The position numbers were made by a program, and so were the translations under genes. From the NCBI GenBank assembly GCA_023266575.1, contig JAHFPV010000009.1, positions 62,001-126,000 of the forward strand: a DNA stretch of 64,000 nucleotides. Reading direction: 5' to 3'. Positions 1-8,495 of the stretch are shown here, one piece after another. The stretch's first letter is position 1. Each line of letters starts with the position of its first letter. The stretch comes from Sphingobium sp. GTDB lineage: Bacteria > Pseudomonadota > Alphaproteobacteria > Sphingomonadales > Sphingomonadaceae. Under the pieces are notes generated by a model. That model saw only the letters and a program-made list of their open reading frames with translations, had not been told where the DNA came from and searched no databases.

Positions 1-72
1 GCGAGTCAAGCGAGCAACGCGCGGTCGTTCTTGTCGCCAATCCACCGCGTCAACGGCAGTAGAACTGAACCT

Positions 73-1257
73 TCAGTCCATCAGTGGCAGGATGCTGACC
101 ATGTCGCCCGTGGCCGCAGAAGGTGAGTCGGCCGGTCGCAGGATCAGGCAGTCGGCCATTGCCATGGCGGCGGTGGCGGCGCTGTCCTGTGACGTGACCG
201 AGACGATGCCAGCCTCACCCCGATAGGCGCGCAGATAATCGTCGCGATCACCCGTGGCGGGCAGCGGTGCGGCCAGGCGCGCCTGCGTCATGCGCGGGAG
301 CGGGGCCGTCGATCCGGCGCGATGGCGCACCAGCGGCAGCAGGAACAGGGTCGCGGTGGCGAACGCCGATACCGGATTGCCGGGCAGGCCCAGAAATACG
401 GCGTCTCCCAAGGTTCCGGCCATCAGCGGCTTGCCGGGCCGCATCTTGATCTTCCAGAAATCGAGCGCGCCGCCAGCCTGCGCAAAGGCCGGGCGGACCA
501 TGTCATGATCGCCGACCGATGCGCCGCCGGTAGAGACGATGATGTCCGCCGATGTGGCCTGTTGTAGCGCCGCCGTCATGGCGTCGAGATCGTCGGGGAC
601 GATGCCCAGGTCGATGACGTTGCACGGCAGGGCGGCCAGCATCGCCCCCAGCATTGCTGCGTTGGAGGAGGGCAGGCTGCCCGCCGGGGTCGGTGCGCCG
701 GGCGGGACGAGTTCGTTGCCGGTGGAGATCAGCGCGACCTTGGGCCGCCGCCCCACGGGAAGCGCGCCATGGCCACCCAGAACGGCCAGCGCGATGCGGG
801 CAGGGGTGAGGGCAGTTCCTGCCGCCAGCAACCGATCGTTCAGGGCGAAGTCCGATGCCGCCGGGCGGACGTTGCGGCCAACCGGCAAAGGATCGTCGCT
901 GGCCGCCAGTCGATCGCCATCGCGGGTCGCATTTTCCTGGATCAGGATCGTGTCGGCTCCAGCGGGCAGTGGAGCGCCGGTGAAGATGCGGCACGCCTCT
1001 CCTGGGGCCAGCGGGGCAGGGACACAGCCGCCCGCCGCGCTTTCGCCAGTGACCCGCCATGGTCCGGGCCACTCTGCGGCGCGCACGGCATAACCGTCCA
1101 TCGCGGACAGATCGGCCCAGGGCTGGTTGCGCAGCGCCAGCACATCGCTTGCCAGCCAGCGCCCGGTGCAGGCGGCAACGGGTGCTTCCTCCGCCGGTAA
1201 TCGCGACGCGAGCGCAAACAGGCGCGCCTGTGCTTCGGCGACGGGCAGCAGGCTCAT
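73..1257 (-). CDS. moeA: Molybdopterin molybdenumtransferase MoeA
   Basis: MoeA inserts molybdate into adenylylated molybdopterin in the last step of molybdenum cofactor synthesis, in the cytoplasm. The 394-residue protein shows the expected motifs in order: SAMDGYAV (about 51-58) in the N-terminal region, STGNELV (about 178-184) and [10 protein letters not shown] (about 243-252) in the molybdopterin-binding domain, then MRPGKPL (about 272-278) and [10 protein letters not shown] (about 289-298). The length is normal for the family. Its ATG overlaps the moaC stop codon as ATGA, so it is the last visible gene of a minus-strand trpD-trpC-moaC-moeA operon. In relatives lexA often follows; here only 72 bases remain to the window edge and no gene can be assigned in them. 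Confidence 0.96.
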   Translation of the reverse strand: MSLLPVAEAQARLFALASRLPAEEAPVAACTGRWLASDVLALRNQPWADLSAMDGYAVRAAEWPGPWRVTGESAAGGCVPAPLAPGEACRIFTGAPLPAGADTILIQENATRDGDRLAASDDPLPVGRNVRPAASDFALNDRLLAAGTALTPARIALAVLGGHGALPVGRRPKVALISTGNELVPPGAPTPAGSLPSSNAAMLGAMLAALPCNVIDLGIVPDDLDAMTAALQQATSADIIVSTGGASVGDHDMVRPAFAQAGGALDFWKIKMRPGKPLMAGTLGDAVFLGLPGNPVSAFATATLFLLPLVRHRAGSTAPLPRMTQARLAAPLPATGDRDDYLRAYRGEAGIVSVTSQDSAATAAMAMADCLILRPADSPSAATGDMVSILPLMD

Positions 1258-1724
1258 GCCGCGCGCCAGTCGCCTGACTTGCCGCCGCTCTTGGCGATCA
1301 GGCGGACATTGCCGATAATCATGCCCTTATCGAGCGCCTTGGCCATGTCGTAGACGGTGAGCAACGCGACCGAGGCAGCGGTCAGCGCCTCCATCTCCAC
1401 CCCGGTCTGGCCAGCGGTGCGGGCGGTGGCGGTGACGGTGACTCCGCTTTCGTCCAGATCAAAGTCGATGTTGACGGCGCTCAACGCGATCGGGTGGCAG
1501 AGCGGGATCAGGTCGGCGGTGCGCTTGGCCGCCATGATGCCAGCGACCCGCGCGACCGCCAGCACGTCACCCTTCTTGACCAACCCCTGCGCGATCGCGG
1601 CGGCGGCGTCCGCGATCATGTCGATCCGGCCACTGGCAATCGCTTCGCGCGCGGTCACCGCCTTGGCCGACACATCGACCATGCGCGCCGCACCGTCGGC
1701 GTCGAGATGGGTGAGGCCGGTCAC
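1254..1724 (-). CDS. moaC: Cyclic pyranopterin monophosphate synthase MoaC
   Basis: MoaC acts with MoaA to turn GTP into cyclic pyranopterin monophosphate, the first stage of molybdenum cofactor synthesis. The 156-residue protein has the family signatures [20 protein letters not shown] and the lysine-rich stretch [10 protein letters not shown] near the end, which contains catalytic residues in studied MoaC proteins. The start is a GTG that overlaps the trpC stop codon (GTGA), and its own stop overlaps the moeA start, so translation is probably coupled across all three genes. The partner gene moaA lies far away at 50.5 kb. Length and motifs fit the family fully. Confidence 0.96.
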   Translation of the reverse strand: MTGLTHLDADGAARMVDVSAKAVTAREAIASGRIDMIADAAAAIAQGLVKKGDVLAVARVAGIMAAKRTADLIPLCHPIALSAVNIDFDLDESGVTVTATARTAGQTGVEMEALTAASVALLTVYDMAKALDKGMIIGNVRLIAKSGGKSGDWRAA

Positions 1725-2512
1725 GCGCCGGTCAGCAGGTTGAGCGTCGCCGCCTCGACATCGGCCTGCCGCATCAGCGTTTCGCCGACCAGGAAGCAGC
1801 GCACACCATGATCGGCCATGGCGGTCAGGTCGGCATGGCTGGTGAGGCCGCTTTCGGCAACGAAGGTGTAGCCCGCCGGTGCCTTGCCCACCAGTTCATA
1901 GGTGCGCGCGAAGTCCACGGAGAAGTCGCGCAGGTCGCGGTTGTTCACGCCGATCAGGCGCGATCGCAATTTGAGCGCGCGTTCCATTTCGGCTTCGTCA
2001 TGCACTTCGATCAGCGCATCCATGCCCAGGCCGAGCGCCGCGTCCTCAATCTCCGCCATCTGTCCGTCGTCCAGTGCGGCGACGATGATCAGGATGGCGT
2101 CGGCGCCGAGCGAACGGCTTTCGAGGATCTGCCAGGGATCGACGATGAAATCCTTGCGCAGCACCGGGATGGCGCAGGCTGAGCGGGCGGCCATCAGATA
2201 ATCGTCATGGCCCTGAAAATAGGGTTCGTCGGTCAGCACCGACAGGCAGGCCGCGCCGCCCGCGGCGTAGGCCTGGGCATGGGCGGGCGGATCGAAATCG
2301 GCGCGGATCAGGCCTTTGGACGGGCTGGCCTTCTTGATCTCCGCGATCAGGCCGAAGCCGGAGAGGGCAGCGTCATCCAGCGCCTTGCGAAAGCCGCGCG
2401 GGGGCGTCTGTTCGCTGGCGCGGGCGTGGAGCGACGACAGCGACGTTATGGTCTTGCGCCGGGCGACATCCTCGCGCTTGAAATCGCAAATTTCGATCAG
2501 CTTGTTGGTCAT
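1721..2512 (-). CDS. trpC: Indole-3-glycerol phosphate synthase TrpC
   Basis: TrpC closes the indole ring in tryptophan synthesis, converting carboxyphenylamino-deoxyribulose phosphate to indole-3-glycerol phosphate. The 263-residue TIM barrel shows [12 protein letters not shown] near the N terminus, [20 protein letters not shown] and VAESGL, which carry the known catalytic and phosphate-binding residues. I place the start at the ATG that overlaps the trpD stop codon as ATGA (2509-2512) rather than six codons upstream, because the protein then begins [13 protein letters not shown] as is usual. It is a stand-alone enzyme, not fused to TrpF. Confidence 0.96.
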   Translation of the reverse strand: MTNKLIEICDFKREDVARRKTITSLSSLHARASEQTPPRGFRKALDDAALSGFGLIAEIKKASPSKGLIRADFDPPAHAQAYAAGGAACLSVLTDEPYFQGHDDYLMAARSACAIPVLRKDFIVDPWQILESRSLGADAILIIVAALDDGQMAEIEDAALGLGMDALIEVHDEAEMERALKLRSRLIGVNNRDLRDFSVDFARTYELVGKAPAGYTFVAESGLTSHADLTAMADHGVRCFLVGETLMRQADVEAATLNLLTGA

Positions 2513-3501
2513 TGATAGGCAATCCAGCAATTGAGCAGGGCGTTGGCAAGGCCACGGTCGATCGTCTCAGCCGCTTCTTCTACGCCTTCCTTAAGATCGG
2601 CCACCGCATCGGCCACGACAAGGGCAGCGGCGGCATTGAGCAGCACCGCATCGCGATAGGGACCCGGTTCGCCTTGCAGCAGCGCGCGCAGGGCAGCGGC
2701 ATTATGGGCCGCATCGCCCCCGCGGATCGCATCGACCGGGTGGGTGGCAAGGCCCAGATCGGCAGCAGACAGGCGGCGCATCGCAACGACGCCATGGCCT
2801 GCGACTTCGGCGATATCGTTGCCGCCCGCCAGCGACAATTCGTCCAGCCCCTCGTCCCCTGACACGATCATCGCGCGATCGACGCCCAGTTCGGCCAGCG
2901 CCTGCGCGTAGATGGGGACATAGGCGGGGCGGGCGATGCCGACGAGCTGACGGCGCACGCCCGCGGGATTGGCGAGCGGACCCATCAGGTTGAAGATGGT
3001 GCGCTCGCCGATCGCCTTGCGGATCGGGCCGAGCCGCTTGAGCGCGGGGTGGTAATTTTGCGCGAACAGGAAACAGATGCCGATCTCCGCCAGCGTCTTT
3101 TCAGCGCTGGCGGCTGCGCGGTCGAGGTTGAGACCGAGCGCTTCCAATGTGTCGGCGGCGCCTGCCTTGGACGATGCCGCGCGGTTGCCATGTTTGGCGA
3201 CGGGTACGCCAGCAGCGGCGACGACCAGCGACACGGCGGTCGAAACGTTGAGGGTGTGGTGCCCGTCGCCCCCGGTGCCGCACACGTCGATCGCGCCTGC
3301 GGGGGCCGTGACCGGGATCATCCGGGCGCGCATGGCGCGGGCGGCGGCGGCAATCTCGATCGCTGTCTCGCCGCGCCGGGCCATGGCGACAAGGAAGGCG
3401 GCGATGTCGGCTTCGCGCAGGTCGGCGTCGAACAGCAGGTCGAAGGCGCGGGCGGCGGCCTGCGCATCGAGGGGTTGGGAAGGATCGGGCAGGCTGGTCA
3501 T
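2509..3501 (-). CDS. trpD: Anthranilate phosphoribosyltransferase TrpD
   Basis: TrpD joins anthranilate to phosphoribosyl pyrophosphate in tryptophan synthesis. The roughly 330-residue protein carries the PRPP-binding signature [19 protein letters not shown] and the downstream [15 protein letters not shown], both diagnostic. An upstream in-frame ATG exists at 3519, but the ATG at 3501 has an AAGG ribosome binding site about nine bases before it, so I use that. The gene starts the overlapping trpD-trpC-moaC-moeA run. It is separated from trpG by a 160-base gap that holds a repeated 106-bp element (3551-3656). Confidence 0.95.
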   Translation of the reverse strand: MTSLPDPSQPLDAQAAARAFDLLFDADLREADIAAFLVAMARRGETAIEIAAAARAMRARMIPVTAPAGAIDVCGTGGDGHHTLNVSTAVSLVVAAAGVPVAKHGNRAASSKAGAADTLEALGLNLDRAAASAEKTLAEIGICFLFAQNYHPALKRLGPIRKAIGERTIFNLMGPLANPAGVRRQLVGIARPAYVPIYAQALAELGVDRAMIVSGDEGLDELSLAGGNDIAEVAGHGVVAMRRLSAADLGLATHPVDAIRGGDAAHNAAALRALLQGEPGPYRDAVLLNAAAALVVADAVADLKEGVEEAAETIDRGLANALLNCWIAYQ

Positions 3502-3550
3502 CGCGCTTGCCTTAATCATCAGCGGGGCGGTGAGTCGAGGGGGCGCTGGC

Positions 3551-3656
3551 GCTTAACTTCGCACTTTTCCCGGCAAATGAGACATAAGATTTCCTATTGT
3601 CGTAACTTTTGCAAAGTCGGCAACGCATCCTAGCCGGGTGTGATGCGATAGGACAG
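3551..3656. repeat. 106-bp duplicated intergenic element, copy A
   Basis: This stretch between trpD and trpG aligns without gaps over 106 bases to 63755-63860. By eye about 69 of 106 positions agree, unevenly: 25 of the first 28 and all of the last eight (TAGGACAG). Both copies end five bases before the stop codon of a minus-strand gene, trpG here. Inside this copy CGCATC and GATGCG can pair over a 12-base loop. I do not recognise the element; it could be a small RNA, a shared regulatory site or a miniature mobile element. Confidence 0.7.
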
Positions 3657-3661
3657 AGCGG

Positions 3662-4252
3662 TCAGGCTGCCTCGCGCGCCTTCACCTTCATGCCCGCAAT
3701 CTTCATGAAATTGGCCAGCATGTCATGGCCATGTTCGGTGGCGATGCTTTCGGGGTGGAACTGGACCGAATGGATGGGCAGGGTCGCGTGGCGGAAGCCC
3801 ATGACCGATCCGTCCTCGCTGGTCGCGTTGACGACAAGACTGTCAGGAATATCCTCGACAATCAGCGAGTGATAGCGGGTGGCGGTGAAGGGGGAGGGGA
3901 TACCGGCGAACAGGCCTGTGCCGTCATGGGTGACGGGCGATGTCTTGCCATGCATCAGGCCGCCGCGCACGACCTTGCCGCCGAAATGCTGGCCGATCGC
4001 CTGATGGCCGAGGCATACGCCCAGCAAGGGCGCGCCAGCGTCGGCACAGGCGGCGACGAGATCGAGGCTGACGCCCGCTTCATTGGGGGTGCAGGGACCG
4101 GGCGAGAGCAGAAAGGCCTTTGCTCCACTGGACAGCGCCTGGCCCGCTGAAATGGCGTCGTTGCGGACGACCTCCACCCGTGCGCCCAGTTCCATCAGAT
4201 AATGGACCAGGTTCCAGGTGAAGCTGTCATAATTGTCGATGACGAGGATCAT
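3662..4252 (-). CDS. trpG: Anthranilate synthase glutamine amidotransferase component TrpG
   Basis: TrpG releases ammonia from glutamine for anthranilate synthase, the first committed step of tryptophan synthesis. The 196-residue class I amidotransferase has the nucleophile motif [10 protein letters not shown] and the His-Glu pair in QFHPESI, plus the start [11 protein letters not shown] typical of TrpG/PabA. I chose that ATG (4252) over an in-frame ATG 24 codons upstream because family members begin there. The large subunit gene trpE, commonly beside trpG in relatives, is not next to it; upstream lies a divergent small gene. It could serve PabA function as well. Confidence 0.93.
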   Translation of the reverse strand: MILVIDNYDSFTWNLVHYLMELGARVEVVRNDAISAGQALSSGAKAFLLSPGPCTPNEAGVSLDLVAACADAGAPLLGVCLGHQAIGQHFGGKVVRGGLMHGKTSPVTHDGTGLFAGIPSPFTATRYHSLIVEDIPDSLVVNATSEDGSVMGFRHATLPIHSVQFHPESIATEHGHDMLANFMKIAGMKVKAREAA

Positions 4253-4476
4253 GGGATCAGGGCTATAGAGAGGCAGGGCGGCAAGGGGAAGCGGGCTGCG
4301 CCATAAATGTCGCGACGGGGACACATGCCTCTGCTAGGGCCGGTCCATCGACGCGAACCCTGCCCGCAAGCATTCGCGTGACCGAGAGACGCCCAGCGCT
4401 CCCGCTTGCCAGCAAGGCGCTTTCTCTTGGACCATATCATCCGTCTTTCCATCATCGCTGTCGCGAGCCGCGCCGC

Positions 4477-4713
4477 ATGAGCCGCGCGATCAACATCAAT
4501 GCGCCGCTGGCCGATGTGCAGGCGCTCTGCACCAAGCACGCGCTGGCCGTATCGACCATTGAAGCGCTGACATCGGGCGGCACCCGCGTGGTGATGCTGA
4601 ACCCCGATGGGGCCGACCGGATGCGCGACCTGATGAAAAACAAACTGATCGAGTCGCCGGTAGTCCGGTCCTCGCTCCATCTGGCGCGCCAGCCGCGTTC
4701 GGTGCTGCGCTAG
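4477..4713 (+). CDS. Conserved hypothetical small protein
   Basis: A 78-residue basic protein beginning MSRAININAPLADV. I do not recognise a domain. Regular spacing of hydrophobic and charged residues, no signal peptide and no membrane segment suggest a small cytoplasmic protein. The reading frame opens further upstream, but the ATG at 4477 gives the most natural protein start; no strong ribosome binding site precedes it. The gene diverges from trpG and ends in a four-base CTAG shared with the stop codon of the convergent NRDE gene. Codon use is like that of its neighbours, which supports it being real. Confidence 0.6.
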   Translation: MSRAININAPLADVQALCTKHALAVSTIEALTSGGTRVVMLNPDGADRMRDLMKNKLIESPVVRSSLHLARQPRSVLR

Positions 4714-5444
4714 AGAGGCCAGGCGAACTCTATCCGGGTTTCGCCGGTCAGCTGTCCGCCCGCGTCATAGCGGCGTTCGGCGATCATGCCCTGTCCTGCG
4801 TAGTCGATCGTGATGATCGTGCTGCATCGGGTGCCGTAGATGGCATCGCGGATGAAGATGGGGGATGGCTCGGCGTCCGGCGCTGTGTCGTCGGGCAGGG
4901 TTTCGGTGCGTAGCGCGGTGAACAGCAGCGCCGGATCATCCTGCCCCGTCGCCAACCAGTCGGCCAGCATCGCGTTCAGCTGCTGTGTTTTGGGCCAGGG
5001 CGTATCGAACGGGCCGTTGGACAGGCCGATAATGCCGGGGGGCAGGTCGATCGCGTCAGGCTGGGGGCGGTTGGTCAGCAGTCGGGCGCGGTGACGGTCC
5101 ACCGCGATCAGGCTGAACGGGTTGAAATCGTCGAGCGCCGCCAGCGTCGGCGCGGCATAAGCTCCATCGCCCGTCAGCATATCCGTCACCAGCGCGCCGC
5201 GAGAGGCGCGGTCGGGATGCGCCATGCCATAGCCGCGCTGGTTGGTAACCACGGCCATGCGGCCGGTATCGGACACGCCTGCCCATGTGCCGCCCGATTG
5301 CAGGTCACGCCCCGCGATGACGCCGGGCCGGTCATCCCATTGCGCCAGCGCGGCGGAGGGGCGAACATGATGTTCGTCGCGATTGCCCGCCAGCACCAGA
5401 TGCCAGCGCGGATGGGCCGCCCATGCCATTGTCACGATACACAT
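4710..5444 (-). CDS. NRDE (TANGO2-like) family protein
   Basis: The 244-residue protein starts MCIVTMAW and contains the family-naming motif LAGNRDEHHVRP near residue 20, with Cys2 exposed as the likely N-terminal residue after methionine removal, as in Ntn-type hydrolases. NRDE proteins are relatives of eukaryotic TANGO2, and bacterial members have been linked to haem handling, but no reaction can be read from this sequence. Start chosen at 5444 because Cys2 must follow Met1. It lies alone between the small protein gene at 4477 and the tmRNA gene. The C terminus converges on and overlaps its neighbour by four bases. Confidence 0.85.
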   Translation of the reverse strand: MCIVTMAWAAHPRWHLVLAGNRDEHHVRPSAALAQWDDRPGVIAGRDLQSGGTWAGVSDTGRMAVVTNQRGYGMAHPDRASRGALVTDMLTGDGAYAAPTLAALDDFNPFSLIAVDRHRARLLTNRPQPDAIDLPPGIIGLSNGPFDTPWPKTQQLNAMLADWLATGQDDPALLFTALRTETLPDDTAPDAEPSPIFIRDAIYGTRCSTIITIDYAGQGMIAERRYDAGGQLTGETRIEFAWPL

Positions 5445-5519
5445 GGGCTTTCCCTTATGCGGCGGCTTGAAAAGGCGCAACTTTACGCCCATATGGGTCG
5501 GGCCGGGTTCGCCCGGCTA

Positions 5520-5824
5520 TGGTGATAAAGTGTGTCGTATAATAGACGCAGCGGACCCGGGGGCAGTACCCGGCGGTTCCACCACATATCCCGGTTGGCA
5601 GACATGCCGGACGGGATGTCTGACGGGGCCGAACTAGGATCGACGTGTGTTCAAAGGCGATATTTTTACCCGGCCCGTGTAAGCCGTTAAACTGTGCAAA
5701 ACTCATAAGTGCCAACGATAACGAAGCACTCGCCATTGCAGCGTGAATGAGGGCCTAACGGCCTGACCTCACTCTAAAATAGCGCGGTTGAACCCACCGG
5801 GCAACAGAAGGGAATTCAGCGGCC
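5520..5824 (+). ncRNA. ssrA: Transfer-messenger RNA, permuted two-piece form (ssrA)
   Basis: tmRNA rescues stalled ribosomes and tags the incomplete protein. The gene is circularly permuted as in other alphaproteobacteria. The acceptor piece comes first: a T-arm stem CCGGG/CCCGG with loop GGCAGTA, then the 3-prime acceptor strand CGGTTCC, discriminator A and encoded CCA at 5582-5584. After a 40-base spacer the coding piece starts at 5625 with GGGGCCG, which pairs with the acceptor strand using G-U pairs. The tag frame 5711-5746 reads ANDNEALAIAA then TGA. Outer ends are approximate, because mature ends depend on processing. Confidence 0.95.
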
Positions 5825-5871
5825 TCCGGGAGGGCCGGGCAACAGAACCTCCCGGACCTTCTTCATTTTTG
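5825..5871 (+). terminator. Probable terminator of ssrA
   Basis: Arms TCCGGGAGG (5825-5833) and CCTCCCGGA (5848-5856) form a nine-pair hairpin followed by a pyrimidine-rich tail containing TTTTT. The loop repeats CCGGGCAACAGAA, which also occurs at 5797-5809 inside the tmRNA coding piece, so alternative pairing is conceivable. Confidence 0.65.
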
Positions 5872-6186
5872 TTATCCTGCATCGCTGGCGTCGCTTGATC
5901 AATCGCCTGGCGCGGCGAACCTGTCTCGACATGCGTGGAGGAGCGCATGACGATGGCCGGTGCTGATGCACCGAGGGCGCATTTCAGTACAAAATCCTGC
6001 TGGGCGAATCGGTATCGACTCCGACTGTCTTTTCAATTACAATTTTATGACAGTATGAAGAAAAAATCATAACTATCTGTTTTAACAGAAAACAAAATCC
6101 TTTTTCAGCGACCGAACCGCTATTGCGCTACTGTCATCATAGTGAAATAATCATCGCTATAGTCAGAAAGTTTTGCTGGAGAAAAT
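5872..6186. other. AT-rich intergenic region with operator-like inverted repeats
   Basis: This 315-base stretch becomes markedly AT-rich after about 6020, as expected for a promoter region of the gene at 6187. It contains ACTGTC (6024-6029) facing GACAGT (6049-6054), TCTGTT (6076-6081) facing AACAGA (6084-6089), and CTGTCAT at 6131-6137. A 41-codon open frame at 5947-6072 is preceded by GGAGGAG but has no recognisable product, so I do not call it a gene. Confidence 0.5.
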
Positions 6187-6573
6187 ATGATGCTGAAGGT
6201 CGCCCTTATCGCCGGTTTTGCTCTGGCGTGCGTCACCCCCGCCATGGCGCAAGGCGCTTCGGAGGATGTGATCGTTGTCGGCGTTCCCGATGGCGGTCTG
6301 GCTGCGCGCGACCTGACGGCGGGTCATTTTGAAAAGGCCGCCAAGCGGCTCAAGGCTGTGTGGCCAGACAGCGCCAATGATCCCGCGCGCCTCATCAACC
6401 TTGGCAACGCCTATGCAGGCATGGGTCGTGTGGTTGACGCGTATTCGGCCTATAAGTCCGCGCGCTTCTCGCCCGAAATGACCCTGGTACTGGCCGATGG
6501 CAGCGAACAGTCGTCGCGCGACGTGGCGCGGCGGGCGATGAGTCGCCTGACGCCGGTTTATGCCTCGCGCTGA
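6187..6573 (+). CDS. Small periplasmic protein, TPR-like
   Basis: A 128-residue protein with a clear signal peptide ending AMA at residues 19-21. After it comes SEDVIVVG, which resembles the TonB-box sequence of sphingomonad receptors. The rest looks like one or two tetratricopeptide-type helix pairs (GHFEKAAKRLKAVW, then LINLGNAYAGMGRVVDAYSAYKSA split across the pair). The ribosome binding site GGAGAA precedes the ATG. It lies upstream of a lipoprotein and TonB-receptor gene pair with a separate promoter region between them. I infer a periplasmic helper role with that locus; no enzyme activity is visible. Confidence 0.7.
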   Translation: MMLKVALIAGFALACVTPAMAQGASEDVIVVGVPDGGLAARDLTAGHFEKAAKRLKAVWPDSANDPARLINLGNAYAGMGRVVDAYSAYKSARFSPEMTLVLADGSEQSSRDVARRAMSRLTPVYASR

Positions 6574-6649
6574 TCGAAGCGCTTTATTTCAAGCGATTAT
6601 GGCGGGGAGCCATGCGAAATGGCGCCCTTGTCATCAAACCATAACGTAA

Positions 6650-6709
6650 GTCACTAAACTGTAATTTTAGTGACGCCATTTCGTCACCAAAACAGAACAA
6701 GCCTGTCAC
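6650..6709. promoter_or_regulatory. Candidate operator region upstream of the beta-helix lipoprotein gene
   Basis: A perfect nine-base inverted repeat GTCACTAAA (6650-6658) / TTTAGTGAC (6666-6674) overlaps a second one, GTGACG (6670-6675) / CGTCAC (6682-6687). The same stretch also contains 11-base-phased heptamers CTGTAAT (6659), TCGTCAC (6681) and CTGTCAC (6703), which resemble PhoB half-sites. The regulator is not identified. Confidence 0.45.
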
Positions 6710-6817
6710 CGGACGTCCCTAACTGCCCCTTCGGAGGGCGACAGGGGGCGTTGTCCGAATCATATCCCCTGCGCTCCGCATAGCAACAAACCCGGTGTCC
6801 ACCGGAGCGGAGACGAC

Positions 6818-8404
6818 ATGGCCAAGATTAACCGTATCCACACGATCCTGATGGCGAGCTGCGCCTGTATAGGCCTGAGCGCCTGCGGCGCTGACGACAT
6901 CGCTTCGCCGGGCGAGGGCACCATTGTCATCCCCGCGCCGACCCCGACGCCAACCCCCACGCCCACGCCGACCCCCACGCCGACCGGCGTGACCCCGGCC
7001 GCCAACTGCCCGACCATTGCCGGTTCCGCGCAGCTTTCGGACCTGGGCACCATTTCCGATGGTGGCAATACGTGGCGCAACTGCGGTTTCCCGACGCGCT
7101 TCACCAGCTCGACCGCGATCGCCAAGGTCGCAGGCGTCATCTATTCGCTGCCCGGCCGCGTCGATGTCGGCACTGACCAGGGTGCTGCGAGCACCAACAC
7201 CGACGTCACGCTGACGATCGATCCGGGCGTCACCATCTTCGCCGCTACCGGTAACGCCTATCTGGCGGTCAATCGTGGCAACAAGATCAACGCTGTCGGC
7301 ACCGCTTCGCAGCCGATCGTTTTCACCAGCCGTGAAAATGTGCTGGGCACCGCGACCGACCAGTCGTCGGGCCAGTGGGGCGGCGTCGTGCTGCTTGGCC
7401 GTGCGAAGATCACCGACTGTCTGGCCCCGGCCGCAGCGCCCGGCACCACGGCGTGCGAGCGTGATACCGAAGGCAGCAGCGGCGCGCTTTATGGTGGCGC
7501 GAACGATGCCGACAGTTCGGGTCGCATGTCCTATGTCCAGATCCGCTATTCGGGCTTTGCTCTTGCGGGCGGCAGCGAATTGCAGGGCCTGACCCCGTCG
7601 GGCGTCGGCACCGGCACGGTGATCGACCATATCCAGGTCCACAACAGCTCGGACGATGGCATCGAAGCCTTTGGCGGCAGCTCCAACTATCGTTACCTGG
7701 TGCTGACCGGCAACGAGGACGACAATTTCGACTCCGACGTCGGCTATCGCGGCACCGTGCAATATGTCATCAGCGCCCAGCGCGCGAACAACGACATTGG
7801 CGACGGTTTCCTCGAAACCGACTCCAACGGTGGTTCGGCGGCCAATAATGGTGAGGACGCTCTGCCCCGCCAATATCTGAAGATGGCCAACTTCACCTAT
7901 ATCCAGCGTTCGACCACGGGCAGCAATGGCGCGGCCATGCTGCTGCGCGGTGGTGCGGACCTGGCGCTGGTGAACGGCATCATCGTGTCGCCGACCAACA
8001 GCTGCCTGCGCATCGACAGCACGACCACGACCCGCGACGCCGATACGGCGCTGCAGGATGCCGGCAAGCCGCGCTATATCTCGGTCGTGATGCAGTGCAA
8101 CAGCACGCCATATAAGGGCAGCCGTGGCGTTGACGCCGCAGCCGTCCAGTCGATCTTCGAAGCGGGTGCCAACAGCACGATCAGCTACACCCCGTCGCTG
8201 ACCAGCCTCTTCATCAACGGTGCGACCGAAACCGCGCGCACCGCGGTTGACCCCAAGACGATTGATGCTGCCTTCACCACCACCAACTATATCGGTGCGG
8301 TCAAGGACAGCAGCGACACCTGGTATGCCGGCTGGACCTGCAATTCGGTGACCGCCAACTTCGGCACCACCAGCAAGGACTGCACGGCGATCCCGACGAC
8401 CTGA
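6818..8404 (+). CDS. Lipid-anchored right-handed beta-helix protein
   Basis: A 528-residue exported lipoprotein. The lipobox GLSAC places the lipid on Cys23, and residue +2 is Gly, which fits sorting to the outer membrane. Residues 41-56 are a Pro-Thr alternation that looks like a flexible stalk. The rest has short repeated units such as WGGVVLLGRA, YVQIRYSGF and a DDNFDSDVGYRG segment that I recognise from a beta-helix family found beside TonB-dependent receptors in many phyla. It is followed by a hairpin and then the receptor gene. I infer a surface-exposed binding partner of that receptor; the ligand is unknown. Confidence 0.8.
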   Translation: MAKINRIHTILMASCACIGLSACGADDIASPGEGTIVIPAPTPTPTPTPTPTPTPTGVTPAANCPTIAGSAQLSDLGTISDGGNTWRNCGFPTRFTSSTAIAKVAGVIYSLPGRVDVGTDQGAASTNTDVTLTIDPGVTIFAATGNAYLAVNRGNKINAVGTASQPIVFTSRENVLGTATDQSSGQWGGVVLLGRAKITDCLAPAAAPGTTACERDTEGSSGALYGGANDADSSGRMSYVQIRYSGFALAGGSELQGLTPSGVGTGTVIDHIQVHNSSDDGIEAFGGSSNYRYLVLTGNEDDNFDSDVGYRGTVQYVISAQRANNDIGDGFLETDSNGGSAANNGEDALPRQYLKMANFTYIQRSTTGSNGAAMLLRGGADLALVNGIIVSPTNSCLRIDSTTTTRDADTALQDAGKPRYISVVMQCNSTPYKGSRGVDAAAVQSIFEAGANSTISYTPSLTSLFINGATETARTAVDPKTIDAAFTTTNYIGAVKDSSDTWYAGWTCNSVTANFGTTSKDCTAIPTT

Positions 8405-8426
8405 TCGGACCCACGACCTCAACAGG

Positions 8427-8458
8427 GGCGGGGGAGCGTGCTGTCGCGCTTCCCCGCC
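8427..8458 (+). terminator. Intergenic hairpin, possible attenuator
   Basis: Arms GGCGGGGGAGCG (8427-8438) and CGCTTCCCCGCC (8447-8458) pair over 12 bases with one G-T. There is no long T tract, so it may stabilise the upstream mRNA or partly reduce read-through into the receptor gene rather than terminate fully. Confidence 0.5.
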
Positions 8459-8495
8459 TTCTTTGCACTGCAATTCCCAAAGGGGGACCCCTAGC

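Noticed and set aside
1-72. Short open stretch at the left edge that might be the end of a minus-strand gene
   Set aside because: It would have to run out of moeA in a different frame; only about 20 codons, no motif, no start. I cannot assign lexA or any other gene here.
4253-4476. Possible trp attenuator leader in front of trpG
   Set aside because: There are scattered Trp codons in a longer open frame but no tandem Trp codons in a short leader and no terminator hairpin with T tract before trpG.
6938-6987. CACGCC/CCGACC tandem repeat as a CRISPR or regulatory repeat
   Set aside because: It is the coding sequence for the alternating Pro-Thr stalk of the lipoprotein.
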